Part shown: positions 1 to 7,814 of the stretch, piece after piece
Layout: each line of letters opens with the position of its first letter
Numbering within the stretch: position 1 is the first letter of the stretch
Assembly: GCA_964573285.1 (NCBI GenBank)
Contig: CAZNJD010000009.1
Span: 53,546-117,545, forward strand
DNA: 64,000 nucleotides
Source of the DNA: UBA1140 sp964573285
GTDB taxonomy: Bacteria; Campylobacterota; Campylobacteria; Campylobacterales; Sulfurovaceae
Direction of reading: 5' to 3'
Notes under the pieces: model-generated
Seen by the model: the letters and a program-made list of their open reading frames with translations, nothing else
What the model was told of the DNA's origin: nothing
Databases searched by the model: none
Translations under genes and position numbers: made by a program

Positions 1-369
1 GATGATAAAGAGTTATCTAAACTATTTGGGTTTGCTGATGCTGATATTGGAAAATTAGCAAAACTTTATCTAGGAGATAGTGCTACTATTAATGAATTAG
101 AGGGTAAAATTCGTTCTATTTTTACTCCTAAAAATTTTGATAAAGAGTGGGGAGAGGAGATGAGAGTGATAGAAAAAATCATCTTCAATGCCCCTTATTT
201 TGATAAATTTGATGAGTTCAAAAAATATATTGCCAAAGAGAGTGGACTCAAAGGTAATAATTTAATTAAACCATTAAGACTTTTGCTTACAGGTGATAAA
301 AAACAAAAACCTAAATTAAGTGAAATCTATCCACTAATTAAATCTTATATATTGGAGGTCGCATCATGA
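1..369 (+). CDS. gltX: Glutamyl-tRNA synthetase, C-terminal part
   Basis: Partial gene running in from the left edge, open in frame 1 from base 1 to the TGA at 367-369 (about 122 residues). It is the anticodon-binding end of a class I glutamyl-tRNA synthetase, which charges tRNA-Glu (and, in many bacteria of this phylum, a second paralogue charges tRNA-Gln). The signature seen is PLRLLLTG followed by a short helix ending at the stop, which matches the usual GluRS C-terminus. The catalytic HIGH and KMSKS motifs lie outside the window, so the paralogue cannot be decided. The stop overlaps the next start as ATGA, suggesting coupled translation with yggT. Confidence 0.85.
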   Translation, partial: DDKELSKLFGFADADIGKLAKLYLGDSATINELEGKIRSIFTPKNFDKEWGEEMRVIEKIIFNAPYFDKFDEFKKYIAKESGLKGNNLIKPLRLLLTGDKKQKPKLSEIYPLIKSYILEVAS

Positions 370-644
370 GTGCCTTAATCTTTGCTATTGTTCAACTAAT
401 ACATTCTATTATTACTATGTATATTTGGATTATTATTATATCTGCTGTATTATCATTTGTTCAGCCAGACCCAAGAAATCCTATTGTGGATATACTTAAC
501 AGACTAACTCTTCCTGCTTTTAATTTTGTGCGTCAAAAGTTACCATTTGTAATCTTTTCAGGTATTGACCTTTCACCTATTGTTATTATCTTTGGATTAC
601 AATTTATAGATACGATACTGATGCGTTCGGTAATGGCTATATAA
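366..644 (+). CDS. YggT family membrane protein
   Basis: A 92-residue integral membrane protein with two hydrophobic segments (about residues 5-30 and 65-88) flanking a polar stretch with the family-typical PDPRNPIVDILNRLT and the second-half FSGIDLSPIV. YggT proteins are small membrane proteins of uncertain role, linked in some bacteria to osmotic tolerance or cell-division and secretion machinery. The start overlaps the gltX stop by 4 nt (ATGA), and slt begins 2 nt after the stop, so the three genes look like one transcription unit. Confidence 0.85.
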   Translation: MSALIFAIVQLIHSIITMYIWIIIISAVLSFVQPDPRNPIVDILNRLTLPAFNFVRQKLPFVIFSGIDLSPIVIIFGLQFIDTILMRSVMAI

Positions 645-645
645 A

Positions 646-2259
646 ATGGGTATGGGGGATACCTATCGAATAACTATCAAGTTTTTTTTAACTCTGATAG
701 TTCTAAATACTACAACTCTTCAAGCAAAAATATATTCTCTCAAAGAGATAGAGATTATGCCAAAATCTATATCAAAAGATTATTATATATGGCGTTTTTT
801 AGAAGAGGGGAATGCAACAAAAGAGGAAGCATTAAGTGCATATAGTTGGACAAAAAGAAAAAGCTATAAACTCAAAAAAGCTATCCGTAAAAAAGTAGGC
901 TTTTTACCTGATAAAAAAATAGTTACAAAAAAAGACCCAAATAACTATATAATCTATCCTGAAGTGGCTATTAAAAAGAGTAAAAAATCACTCAAAAGAC
1001 TCTACAAAAAGATAAAAAATAGAGGTCAGTACTCTGATATTTTAAAAGTAATGGCTAATGATAATCCATTTGAGGCTCTAAGAACTGTAACGCCCCAAAC
1101 AGTATGTTATATCTTTAATCGCTCTCAAACAAAATATCGCAAAAGATACTTCAATCATCCTTTTTCAAAAGAACAACTAAAACAGTTAGTACTCCAAAAG
1201 CAGTTTAATCAATCTATATTTAAAATAGTAACCACACATGATTTAGATAAACTAAAACAATCTTTGCTAGATACTCCAACAGATACACTGACATTTAAAA
1301 GCACTTTTTTATTGGGTATAAATGCCGTTGAATTTAATCAAATTAAAATAGCTATAAATTATATACAAAAAGCTAGAGAAAAAAGCAAAAGAGAGTCTCA
1401 ATATGACCAGTGTGACTTTTGGTTATATCTGCTTACTTCAGATAAAAAGTATTTACAAAATCTATTAGAGAGTCCAGAAATTAATATATATACTCTAAAA
1501 GCTAGAGATATTGCCAATAAACCATATCCAAAGGTTATTACTCCAAATCTAGGGTTTCATTTGGTTAAATATATAGACCCATACAATCCAATTGATTGGG
1601 AAAATATCAAAATAGATATGAAAAATCATCCAGAGACTATAGAGGTACAAGCAGATAACTATAAAAGCTATTCCACAGAAGGAATATACTCTTATCTCAA
1701 AGAAAAAGCTAGTAACTATACCCAACAGTATTTTCCTATGCCTTATCGTGATGCAATGTTTGGTAAAACCAAAGAGAGAATTGCCCTACTCTATGCAATA
1801 GGACGACAAGAGAGTAGATTTGTCCCTGCTTCAATATCAACCTCTTATGCTCTAGGCATGATGCAAATTATGCCATTTCTAATAAAACATCTATCCAAAG
1901 AGAGAGGGAAATCTATAGATTTAGATGAGATGTTTAACCCATATATAGCTATAGATTATGCTGACCAACATTTAGACTATCTTAATAAATTTTTATACCA
2001 TCCTCTATTTATTGCCTATGCTTATAATGGAGGAATTGGTTTTACCAAAAGAACTATTAGAAGTAAACATCTGTTCAAAACAGGAAAATATGAACCATAT
2101 CTAAGTATGGAACTAATAGATTATGAACAGAGTAGAGAGTATGGCAAAAAAGTTTTAGCTAATTTTGTAATATATCTCAATAAGTTAGGAGTAGAGACCA
2201 AAATTAGCTCTCTACTTGATAGTTTGGATAAACCTTTAGAGACAGATAGATTTAGATAA
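646..2259 (+). CDS. slt: Soluble lytic murein transglycosylase (SLT domain)
   Basis: A 537-residue periplasmic protein that should cleave peptidoglycan glycan strands to give 1,6-anhydromuropeptides. The N-terminus has a signal peptide with a likely cleavage after TTLQA (about residue 27). A long helical region follows, then the C-terminal lysozyme-like domain from about residue 375. That domain has GRQESRF with the catalytic Glu389, then ALGMMQIMP and AYNGG, the standard family 1 motifs. The gene starts 2 nt after yggT. ATG 646 and ATG 652 are both possible because no strong ribosome-binding site separates them. The stop abuts the stop of the convergent lipoprotein gene without any gap. Confidence 0.9.
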   Translation: MGMGDTYRITIKFFLTLIVLNTTTLQAKIYSLKEIEIMPKSISKDYYIWRFLEEGNATKEEALSAYSWTKRKSYKLKKAIRKKVGFLPDKKIVTKKDPNNYIIYPEVAIKKSKKSLKRLYKKIKNRGQYSDILKVMANDNPFEALRTVTPQTVCYIFNRSQTKYRKRYFNHPFSKEQLKQLVLQKQFNQSIFKIVTTHDLDKLKQSLLDTPTDTLTFKSTFLLGINAVEFNQIKIAINYIQKAREKSKRESQYDQCDFWLYLLTSDKKYLQNLLESPEINIYTLKARDIANKPYPKVITPNLGFHLVKYIDPYNPIDWENIKIDMKNHPETIEVQADNYKSYSTEGIYSYLKEKASNYTQQYFPMPYRDAMFGKTKERIALLYAIGRQESRFVPASISTSYALGMMQIMPFLIKHLSKERGKSIDLDEMFNPYIAIDYADQHLDYLNKFLYHPLFIAYAYNGGIGFTKRTIRSKHLFKTGKYEPYLSMELIDYEQSREYGKKVLANFVIYLNKLGVETKISSLLDSLDKPLETDRFR

Positions 2260-2778
2260 CTACTTTTCCTCTACTTTAGTAAATGTCAAAACATCTTTAC
2301 CAAATCTATCACTCTCAAATACTAGATTAAGCTCTTTGCTATTAACAGTAGGATATTTAATTTTATAGTAGGTACTCCAATTATCAACCATAGGCATCTC
2401 ATACCTCAATGGGTCATCTTTATCCAACTCTTTTATCTCTATAGGTTTCATACCATTTAATTTCAATGAATAACCTTTATCATTAAAATGATTTGTCTTA
2501 CTTCCATTTATATAAACTCCGACGAAAAAGTATTCACCACCATAAACATTTACAGAAAAATTTTTACAATTCTCTTTTGTAAAAACAGGATTTAAATAAG
2601 TAGCAGTAAGAAGTGCCTTGGTCTCTAGTGATGCTATAAGTTGAGCTTTTTGAGTATTTAACAGACTAATATGATAAATATCATCTTTGGTAAAAAGTTG
2701 GGAGATATTATCCCCCTCTTTGGTGCTACAACCTGATATAATCAAAAGTGTGGATAGTAATAATATTTTTTTATACAT
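2260..2778 (-). CDS. Putative lipoprotein, function unknown
   Basis: A 172-residue protein. I chose the ATG at 2778 over upstream in-frame codons because it gives a clean lipoprotein signal: MYKK, a hydrophobic run, then the lipobox ISGCS, predicting lipidation of the Cys at residue 17. No known domain is recognised in the mature part, which is mixed polar with several aromatic residues and one further Cys. It is transcribed divergently from mobB and convergently with slt. A membrane-anchored periplasmic protein is the most that can be said. Confidence 0.6.
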   Translation of the reverse strand: MYKKILLLSTLLIISGCSTKEGDNISQLFTKDDIYHISLLNTQKAQLIASLETKALLTATYLNPVFTKENCKNFSVNVYGGEYFFVGVYINGSKTNHFNDKGYSLKLNGMKPIEIKELDKDDPLRYEMPMVDNWSTYYKIKYPTVNSKELNLVFESDRFGKDVLTFTKVEEK

Positions 2779-2837
2779 TTTTATTAACCTTGATTTAATA
2801 TTCAAACATTTTAACACATTTTTGATAAACATTAATG

Positions 2838-2843
2838 TATAAT
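2838..2843 (+). promoter_or_regulatory. Putative -10 element for mobB
   Basis: A TATAAT hexamer preceded directly by TG, 28 nt upstream of the mobB ATG. No good -35 is visible at 16-18 nt, which is common for promoters in this phylum. The AT-rich 92-bp gap also has to carry the promoter of the divergent lipoprotein gene. Confidence 0.45.
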
Positions 2844-2870
2844 CTAATATTAATTTATCCAAGGAAAAAT

Positions 2871-3365
2871 ATGAAACGGTATGCTGTAGCATTTACAGGT
2901 CCATCAGGGAGTGGCAAAACTACCCTTATTGAAAAAGTTGCCAAGGTTTTAATCCAAACTAAAAAGATAGCAATTATCAAACATGACCCCAAAGACAAAG
3001 CGATATTTGACACAGAAGGCAAAGATAGTTATAAGTTTTCGCAAATAGGTGCAGAGGTGATTGTGGCATCCCCTACTCGCACAACATACCTATCCAAACA
3101 AGATAAAGAGTTAGATGAGATTATCAGAATATTTAATGATTTTGATATTTTGTTAGTTGAGGGACTCAAAACTCTTCCACTACCAAGGATAGCTATTTTT
3201 CGTAACAAAATAGAAGAGAGTTATCTTGATTGCAGTGAAGCAATTGCGATTGACGAGAGTATAAATATCAAAGAGTATAATATACCCCAAGAGATAGATA
3301 TACTCAATCTAAATAGTATCAGTGAGATAATCAACTGGATAGAAAAAAATGCAAAAGAGGTATAA
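2871..3365 (+). CDS. mobB: Molybdopterin-guanine dinucleotide biosynthesis protein MobB
   Basis: A 164-residue P-loop GTP-binding protein that assists MobA in converting molybdopterin to the guanine dinucleotide cofactor used by molybdoenzymes such as nitrate or formate dehydrogenases. The Walker A motif GPSGSGKTTL is at about residues 9-18. IIKHDPK and the switch-like DTEGKDSYKF follow, and LLVEGLK is the conserved late motif. The start at 2871 is chosen because AAGGA sits 6-7 nt upstream and the Walker motif then lies at the usual distance from the N-terminus. fbp begins 2 nt after the stop. Confidence 0.88.
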   Translation: MKRYAVAFTGPSGSGKTTLIEKVAKVLIQTKKIAIIKHDPKDKAIFDTEGKDSYKFSQIGAEVIVASPTRTTYLSKQDKELDEIIRIFNDFDILLVEGLKTLPLPRIAIFRNKIEESYLDCSEAIAIDESINIKEYNIPQEIDILNLNSISEIINWIEKNAKEV

Positions 3366-3367
3366 AG

Positions 3368-4216
3368 ATGTTAAATATAGTAGAAACTATTAAAAAAATT
3401 GCTTTTGAAATTGAAAATGCAATACAGACAGAAGATTTAGGATATAGTGATAGTGAAAATAGTTCAGGTGAAGACCAACTCAAACTAGATGTACAGAGTG
3501 ATTTGATTATAGAAAAAGCTTTTAGTAATGTGAGTTCTGTTAAAGCTATTGTAAGCGAAGAGAAAGAGGGTATAATGAAAATAAATCCCAATGGAGAATA
3601 TACAGTATGTTATGACCCATTGGATGGTTCTAGTCTAGTTGATGTAAATCTCTCTGTAGGTTCTATATTTGGGATTTATAAAGGTGAGCTAAAAGGTGAG
3701 AATTTGATAGCTTCTGCTTATATAGTATATGGTCCTAGAATAGAGATGGTATATGTAGAAAGAGATATGAAACCACTGCTTTTTGGTGGATACCAAGAGA
3801 CATTTAGAGAAATTGGAGAGATAACACTAAATAAAAAAGGTAAACTGAATGGACCGGGTGGAACACAACAAAATTGGTCCAAAACACATAAGGACTTTAT
3901 AGACGGACTATTTCAAGAGGGTTATAGATTGCGTTATTCAGGTGGTATGGTTCCAGACCTACATCAAATTTTGCTCAAAGGTGGTGGACTATTTTCATAC
4001 CCTGCAACTACAGATAAACCAGATGGAAAACTACGACAGCTATTTGAAGTTATACCATTTGCTCTAATATATGAACAAGCAGGTGGAGAAGCGATAAATG
4101 ATAAAGGAGAGAGACTATTAGAGTTAGTACCATCTCATCCACATGATACCTCACCATGTTTCTTCGGCTCTAAATATGAAATCAATGCCCTAAGAGAGGC
4201 TTATGGACGAGGATAA
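3368..4216 (+). CDS. fbp: Fructose-1,6-bisphosphatase, class I
   Basis: A 282-residue cytosolic enzyme of gluconeogenesis that hydrolyses fructose 1,6-bisphosphate to fructose 6-phosphate. The metal-binding motif DPLDGSS is at about residues 83-89, with upstream SEEKEG also contributing metal ligands. The active-site region RYSGGMVPDLHQIL and the C-terminal PATTDKPDGKLRQLFE are typical of the class I fold. The length is short compared with the usual 320-335 residues, as is normal in Campylobacterota. It lies 2 nt after mobB and overlaps the next small gene by 14 nt. Confidence 0.93.
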   Translation: MLNIVETIKKIAFEIENAIQTEDLGYSDSENSSGEDQLKLDVQSDLIIEKAFSNVSSVKAIVSEEKEGIMKINPNGEYTVCYDPLDGSSLVDVNLSVGSIFGIYKGELKGENLIASAYIVYGPRIEMVYVERDMKPLLFGGYQETFREIGEITLNKKGKLNGPGGTQQNWSKTHKDFIDGLFQEGYRLRYSGGMVPDLHQILLKGGGLFSYPATTDKPDGKLRQLFEVIPFALIYEQAGGEAINDKGERLLELVPSHPHDTSPCFFGSKYEINALREAYGRG

Positions 4217-4412
4217 AAAAGAGATACAATTAGATGAATGGGAGTTAGAACTTCAACTCAAAAAAAGAGAACTAGAGAGTTGTCAACAGCAACAAAGAGT
4301 TGATAGTTGTCTAAAATGTTCCCAGCTTCTTAACTGTAAACTACGAGATAATTATGTCCATGCTGTTTACTCTAGCATGAACAAAGGTGCAGGTGGTGGG
4401 TTTGAGTTTTAA
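4203..4412 (+). CDS. Small Cys-rich conserved hypothetical protein
   Basis: A 69-residue protein overlapping the end of fbp by 14 nt, with GAGAGG just upstream of the ATG. The first half is a charged helix rich in Glu, Lys and Leu. The second half holds CLKCSQLLNC (three Cys) plus an earlier Cys, which could form a small metal site. It ends in Gly-rich GGGFEF. I recall similar small genes after fbp in other Campylobacterota, but no function is known to me. Its last codons are repeated as a DNA sequence 0.9 kb downstream (see the direct repeat). Confidence 0.7.
   Translation: MDEDKKEIQLDEWELELQLKKRELESCQQQQRVDSCLKCSQLLNCKLRDNYVHAVYSSMNKGAGGGFEF
4395..4411 (+). repeat. 17-bp direct repeat, copy 1
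   Basis: The sequence ggtgggtttgagtttta at the end of the Cys-rich gene matches 5296-5312 at 16 of 17 positions. The two copies lie 901 bp apart and bracket the block with the broken brnT, brnA and the inverted sequences. Confidence 0.6.
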
Positions 4413-4536
4413 TATATAAAATTAGGCATCTTTCATAGGTAGTTTACACTTTTGGATATTGACTCTCTTATTTTCAAGTAACAGTAATTTCAACAATTTT
4501 ATGTTATGCTAAAAACAAAATAATAGGTATCCAAGC

Positions 4537-4688
4537 ATGAAATTTGAGTGGGATAGAAAAAAGAGAATATAAATATTAAAAAACATGGTATCTCATTTGA
4601 ACAGGCTTCTTATGTTTTTGTAAACCCATTTGCTCTAAACCGATATGATGAGGAGCATTCAGAAGATGAAGAGAGGTATCCAAAATGA
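4537..4688 (+). pseudogene. brnT: Broken BrnT-type toxin gene
   Basis: The ATG at 4537 opens with MKFEWDRKK, the typical BrnT N-terminus, but meets a stop at 4570. In another frame from 4572 the homology continues as NIKKHGISFEQA, then FALNRYDEEHSEDEERY, and ends at TGA 4686-4688. BrnT toxins are RNase-fold ribonucleases of about 90 residues. Here there is a frameshift near codon 10, and the C-terminal half with the conserved core strands and the catalytic region is deleted. The remnant runs straight into brnA, whose start lies 1 nt before its stop. No active toxin can be made. Confidence 0.8.
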
Positions 4689-4894
4689 AAGAAGAGTACG
4701 ATTTCACAAATGCAGAGCAAGGCAGATTCTATCGACCTATGGAGGAGTTAGAGATTCCTATTTATTTAGATAGAGATATTAGAGAAGTTTTAATGAAAAA
4801 ACTTAAAGATAAGGGGAATATGTTCTCTTTGAATAGTATTGTTAATGCCTTAATTAAACAGGATATTGAGATTTCACGGAAGATTGCGTTTTAG
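4685..4894 (+). CDS. brnA: BrnA-like antitoxin
   Basis: A 69-residue protein of the BrnA/CopG antitoxin kind. The N-terminus EYDFTNAEQGRFYRP is the toxin-wrapping segment usual in BrnA. It is followed by a ribbon-helix-helix core with IPIYLDRDIREVL as the DNA-contacting strand and helix, and SLNSIVNALIKQDIEI as the second helix. It appears complete. BrnA normally neutralises BrnT and represses the brnTA promoter. Since the toxin gene upstream is broken, this copy is an orphan that may persist as a repressor, act on a toxin elsewhere, or simply be decaying. Confidence 0.75.
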   Translation: MKEEYDFTNAEQGRFYRPMEELEIPIYLDRDIREVLMKKLKDKGNMFSLNSIVNALIKQDIEISRKIAF

Positions 4895-4983
4895 ATTGTG
4901 TAATTTACCTCTATCTGTAAATACAAGGTACGCCTTATCTCCCAAATCTTTTAAAATATTCAATTGTAGCTTTTGTTCTATTT

Positions 4984-5144
4984 TCCTATCCGTTCCACCT
5001 CAGGAGAGGAATGGAACAAGGTGGAGCGAGTTAAATCTATTCCCAATTCTCTTTAAATCCAGCAAACCCATAATAATCCAAAAGCATAAGAGGAAAAGCA
5101 CTTAATACTCGCTCCACCTCATCCCATTCTCTCCTGAGATAGGA
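4984..5144. repeat. Imperfect inverted repeat, arms about 40-48 bp
   Basis: The left arm (4984-5031) and right arm (5107-5144) share, in inverted orientation, tcctatc, caggagag and a perfect 12-mer ggtggagcgagt, with 10-11 divergent bases between the last two and a short insertion in the left arm. The spacer is about 75 bp. Both arms can be read as coding for a peptide like LRREW-x-x-VERV, the left arm with a single extra G. This suggests two diverged copies of one sequence in head-to-head arrangement rather than a simple hairpin. Confidence 0.6.
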
Positions 5145-5183
5145 TGCAAAGGCAACAACACTTAAAGCTCTCTCATATAACAA
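5037..5183 (-). pseudogene. Short open frame, probable gene remnant
   Basis: Minus-strand frame of 48 codons from a TTG at 5183 to TAG at 5037, with no ATG near its beginning and no ribosome-binding site at a proper distance. The peptide contains SYLRREWDEVERV and then LLDYYGFAGFKENWE, a composition that looks like real protein rather than random AT-rich translation. I do not recognise the family. It covers the right arm of the inverted repeat. It may be the C-terminal remnant of a lost gene or a dispersed intergenic element. Confidence 0.35.
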
Positions 5184-5295
5184 TTAAGATTAATGTTTCA
5201 ATCTGTTAAAAACTCCTTTTAAGCTAAAATTCCCTTAAAAAATAATAACTAAATTATATTAGAAATATTTAAACAGCAAAAGAGAAGAAATAAGG

Positions 5296-5312
5296 GGTGA
5301 GTTTGAGTTTTA
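5296..5312 (+). repeat. 17-bp direct repeat, copy 2
   Basis: The sequence ggtgagtttgagtttta differs from 4395-4411 by one base. In copy 1 these bases encode the C-terminus of the small Cys-rich protein. Here they are intergenic, 103 bp upstream of the aspS start. Confidence 0.6.
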
Positions 5313-5353
5313 GAAAAACTATATAATATTCGTACTTCTAGGGAACTTTGCGT

Positions 5354-5359
5354 TATAAT
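5354..5359 (+). promoter_or_regulatory. Putative -10 element for aspS
   Basis: A TATAAT hexamer 55 nt upstream of the aspS GTG, within tgcgttataatcgcg. No strong -35 is seen. It is the best promoter candidate between the accessory island and aspS. Confidence 0.5.
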
Positions 5360-5414
5360 CGCGAAAATTTTTTAATATACATAGCTATTATGTAATTTAG
5401 ATAGAGGAATAATT

Positions 5415-7181
5415 GTGAGAACACACTATTGTGCAGATGTAAATGAGAGTCTTATTGGTCAAGATGTAACGGTTGCTGGTTGGGTATCTAGCAGAAGAGA
5501 CCATGGTGGTCTAATTTTTATAGATTTAAGAGACAAAGATGAAGTAGTTCAACTTGTTTGTGACCCAGCAGATAATGTTGAGGCTCATAAGATAGCAGAG
5601 GGTATTAGAGACCAATTTGTATTGGTAGCTACTGGAAAAGTGAGAGCTAGAGGGGAAGGATTAGAGAACCCAAAACTCAAAACTGGTAAAATTGAGATTG
5701 TAGTAGATAATTTGGTAGTTGAAAATAAATCTTTGCCTATGCCATTTGAGCTTGGTGATAATAAGGTTAATGAAGAGATTAAACTAAGACATAGATATTT
5801 GGAACTACGAACTCAAAAATCTTATGATATTTTTAAACTTCGTTCAAAAGCAACAATTGCTACTAGAAATGCACTTGATGAACTTGGATTTTTGGAAGTT
5901 GAGACACCTATTATTACAAAATCTACTCCAGAAGGAGCTAGAGATTATCTAGTACCTAGCCGTGTACATGGTGGTGAGTTTTATGCTCTTCCTCAATCTC
6001 CACAACTTTTTAAACAACTACTTATGGTTGGAGGATTTGATAGATATTTTCAGATTGCAAAATGTTTTAGAGATGAAGATTTGAGGGCAGATAGACAACC
6101 TGAATTTACTCAAATAGATATTGAGATGAGTTTCTGTGACCAAGAAGATGTAATTGAAGTGGCTCAAAAACTTATGTACTCAATCTTTACTAAATGTGGT
6201 TTTGATATTCCTACTACATTTAAACGAATGTCATATAATGAAGCAATGGAAAAATATGGTTCAGATAAACCTGATATGCGTTATGATTTAGCTATGGTTG
6301 ATGTTATTGATATTTTTGAGAGATGTGATAATGCTATATTCTCAAATATTGCAAAAGATAGCAAAAAAAATAGAATAAAAGCTCTCAAAGTTCCAAATGG
6401 AGATAATATATTCTCCAAAAGAGAGATGAAAAGATTTGAAGATTATGTACGGAAATTTGGAGCATCTGGTTTAGGATATTTCCAAATGAAAGAGGATGGT
6501 CTAAAAGGTCCTCTCACTAAATTCTTTACTCCTGAAGATATAGAAGCTATTATAGAAAGATGTGAATTAAAAGTTGGTGATGCTGTATTCTTTGGTGCTG
6601 GGAACAAAAAATTGGTACTAGATTATATGGGTAGATTTAGAATTCATTTAGCCCAGATTATGGATATAATTCCAAAAGATACATTTGAGTTTTTGTGGGT
6701 AATGGATTTCCCTATGTTTGAAGAAGAGGATGGTCGAATAAAAGCACTTCATCACCCATTTACTATGCCTAAAACTGATGAGAATGGAAAGATTAGCTTT
6801 AATGATATAGAAGAGATTGAGTCTATTGCTTATGACTTGGTACTTAATGGTACAGAGCTTGGCGGTGGGTCTATCCGTATTCACAAAGAGGAAATTCAAG
6901 CAGAAGTATTTAAACTTTTAGGAATTTCAGATGAAGAGGCAGAGGCTAAATTTGGGTTCTTGCTAAATGCTCTTCAATTTGGCGCACCTCCACATGGTGG
7001 TATTGCATTTGGTCTTGATAGATTGATTATGCTTATGACTGGGGCTAGTAGTATCCGTGAGGTTATTGCATTCCCAAAAACTCAAAAGGCACAATGTCTA
7101 TTGACTAATGCACCAAGTTCTGTTGATGGTGAACAGTTAAGAGAGCTTAGTATTCGAGTTCGTAAGCAACAAACTGAATAA
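5415..7181 (+). CDS. aspS: Aspartyl-tRNA synthetase
   Basis: A 588-residue class II synthetase that charges tRNA-Asp. In this phylum the enzyme is known to be non-discriminating and also makes Asp-tRNA-Asn for the amidotransferase route. Domains seen are the N-terminal OB-fold anticodon domain (residues 1-105, GWVSSRRDHGG), catalytic motif 2 (FRDEDLRADRQPEFTQ), the bacterial GAD insertion in the middle, and motif 3 (GIAFGLDRLIML). The start is a GTG with AGAGG 8 nt upstream, which places MRTHYC at the normal N-terminus. Full length. adk follows 36 nt later. Confidence 0.96.
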   Translation: MRTHYCADVNESLIGQDVTVAGWVSSRRDHGGLIFIDLRDKDEVVQLVCDPADNVEAHKIAEGIRDQFVLVATGKVRARGEGLENPKLKTGKIEIVVDNLVVENKSLPMPFELGDNKVNEEIKLRHRYLELRTQKSYDIFKLRSKATIATRNALDELGFLEVETPIITKSTPEGARDYLVPSRVHGGEFYALPQSPQLFKQLLMVGGFDRYFQIAKCFRDEDLRADRQPEFTQIDIEMSFCDQEDVIEVAQKLMYSIFTKCGFDIPTTFKRMSYNEAMEKYGSDKPDMRYDLAMVDVIDIFERCDNAIFSNIAKDSKKNRIKALKVPNGDNIFSKREMKRFEDYVRKFGASGLGYFQMKEDGLKGPLTKFFTPEDIEAIIERCELKVGDAVFFGAGNKKLVLDYMGRFRIHLAQIMDIIPKDTFEFLWVMDFPMFEEEDGRIKALHHPFTMPKTDENGKISFNDIEEIESIAYDLVLNGTELGGGSIRIHKEEIQAEVFKLLGISDEEAEAKFGFLLNALQFGAPPHGGIAFGLDRLIMLMTGASSIREVIAFPKTQKAQCLLTNAPSSVDGEQLRELSIRVRKQQTE

Positions 7182-7217
7182 TAAAGCATGAAAAAATAAT
7201 ATAAAAGGAAAAATAAG

Positions 7218-7814
7218 ATGTCAAAAAAACTATTTTTAATTATTGGAGCACCAGGTTCAGGAAAAACAACTGATGCTAGTTTAATAGCACAAAAAAGAAG
7301 TGAAAATATCATTCACTACTCTACAGGTGACATGTTAAGAGCAGAAGTAGCCAGTGGAACTCAACTTGGTCAAAAAATTGAAAGTTATATCTCAAGAGGT
7401 GCTTTAGTCCCATTAGAGATTATCGTAAATACTATTGTCGTGGCAATTGATAATGCACCTGTAGATAATGTACTCATAGATGGTTATCCAAGAAGTATAG
7501 AACAGATGATAGCACTAGATGAGCTACTCAGTCAAAAAGATGATATTGATTTGGTATCTGTCATAGAAGTAAGAGTAAGCGAACAGGTAGCCAAAGATAG
7601 AATTTTGGGTCGTGCAGCAGAAGCACAAGAGGGTGAGCAACGAAGTGATGATAGTATAGAAGTTTTTTATGATAGAATGAAAATCTATACAGACCCATTA
7701 ACCCAAATTAGAAACTTCTACACAGATAAAAATCTACTTCAAGTAATTGATGGTGAGAGAACACTTGAAGTTATTGTTGAAGATATGGATAGTTTTATTC
7801 AGAGTAAAATCTAA
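7218..7814 (+). CDS. adk: Adenylate kinase
   Basis: A 198-residue cytosolic nucleotide kinase that interconverts ATP plus AMP with two ADP. The P-loop is GAPGSGKT at residues 9-16. The AMP-binding segment is HYSTGDMLRAEV, and DGYPRS is the conserved middle motif. The lid is the short type (GRAAEAQEGEQRSDD) without the zinc-binding cysteines. An AAAAGGA sequence precedes the ATG. The stop overlaps the stop of the convergent HsdS-like gene by 4 nt. Confidence 0.94.
   Translation: MSKKLFLIIGAPGSGKTTDASLIAQKRSENIIHYSTGDMLRAEVASGTQLGQKIESYISRGALVPLEIIVNTIVVAIDNAPVDNVLIDGYPRSIEQMIALDELLSQKDDIDLVSVIEVRVSEQVAKDRILGRAAEAQEGEQRSDDSIEVFYDRMKIYTDPLTQIRNFYTDKNLLQVIDGERTLEVIVEDMDSFIQSKI

Larger units (their letters stand above)
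4895..5353. other. Gap between brnA and the aspS promoter: non-coding or remnant sequence
   Basis: This stretch has no convincing intact gene. An open frame on the plus strand at 4866-5105 starts inside brnA and has no family features, so I reject it. The content is the inverted repeat at 4984-5144, a minus-strand peptide remnant ending at 5037 and the second copy of the 17-bp direct repeat at 5296-5312. The rest is AT-rich with no clear signal. Confidence 0.6.

Noticed and set aside
4866..5105. A 79-codon plus-strand frame after brnA.
   Set aside because: It starts within brnA, crosses the inverted repeat, and has no protein family features or start signals.
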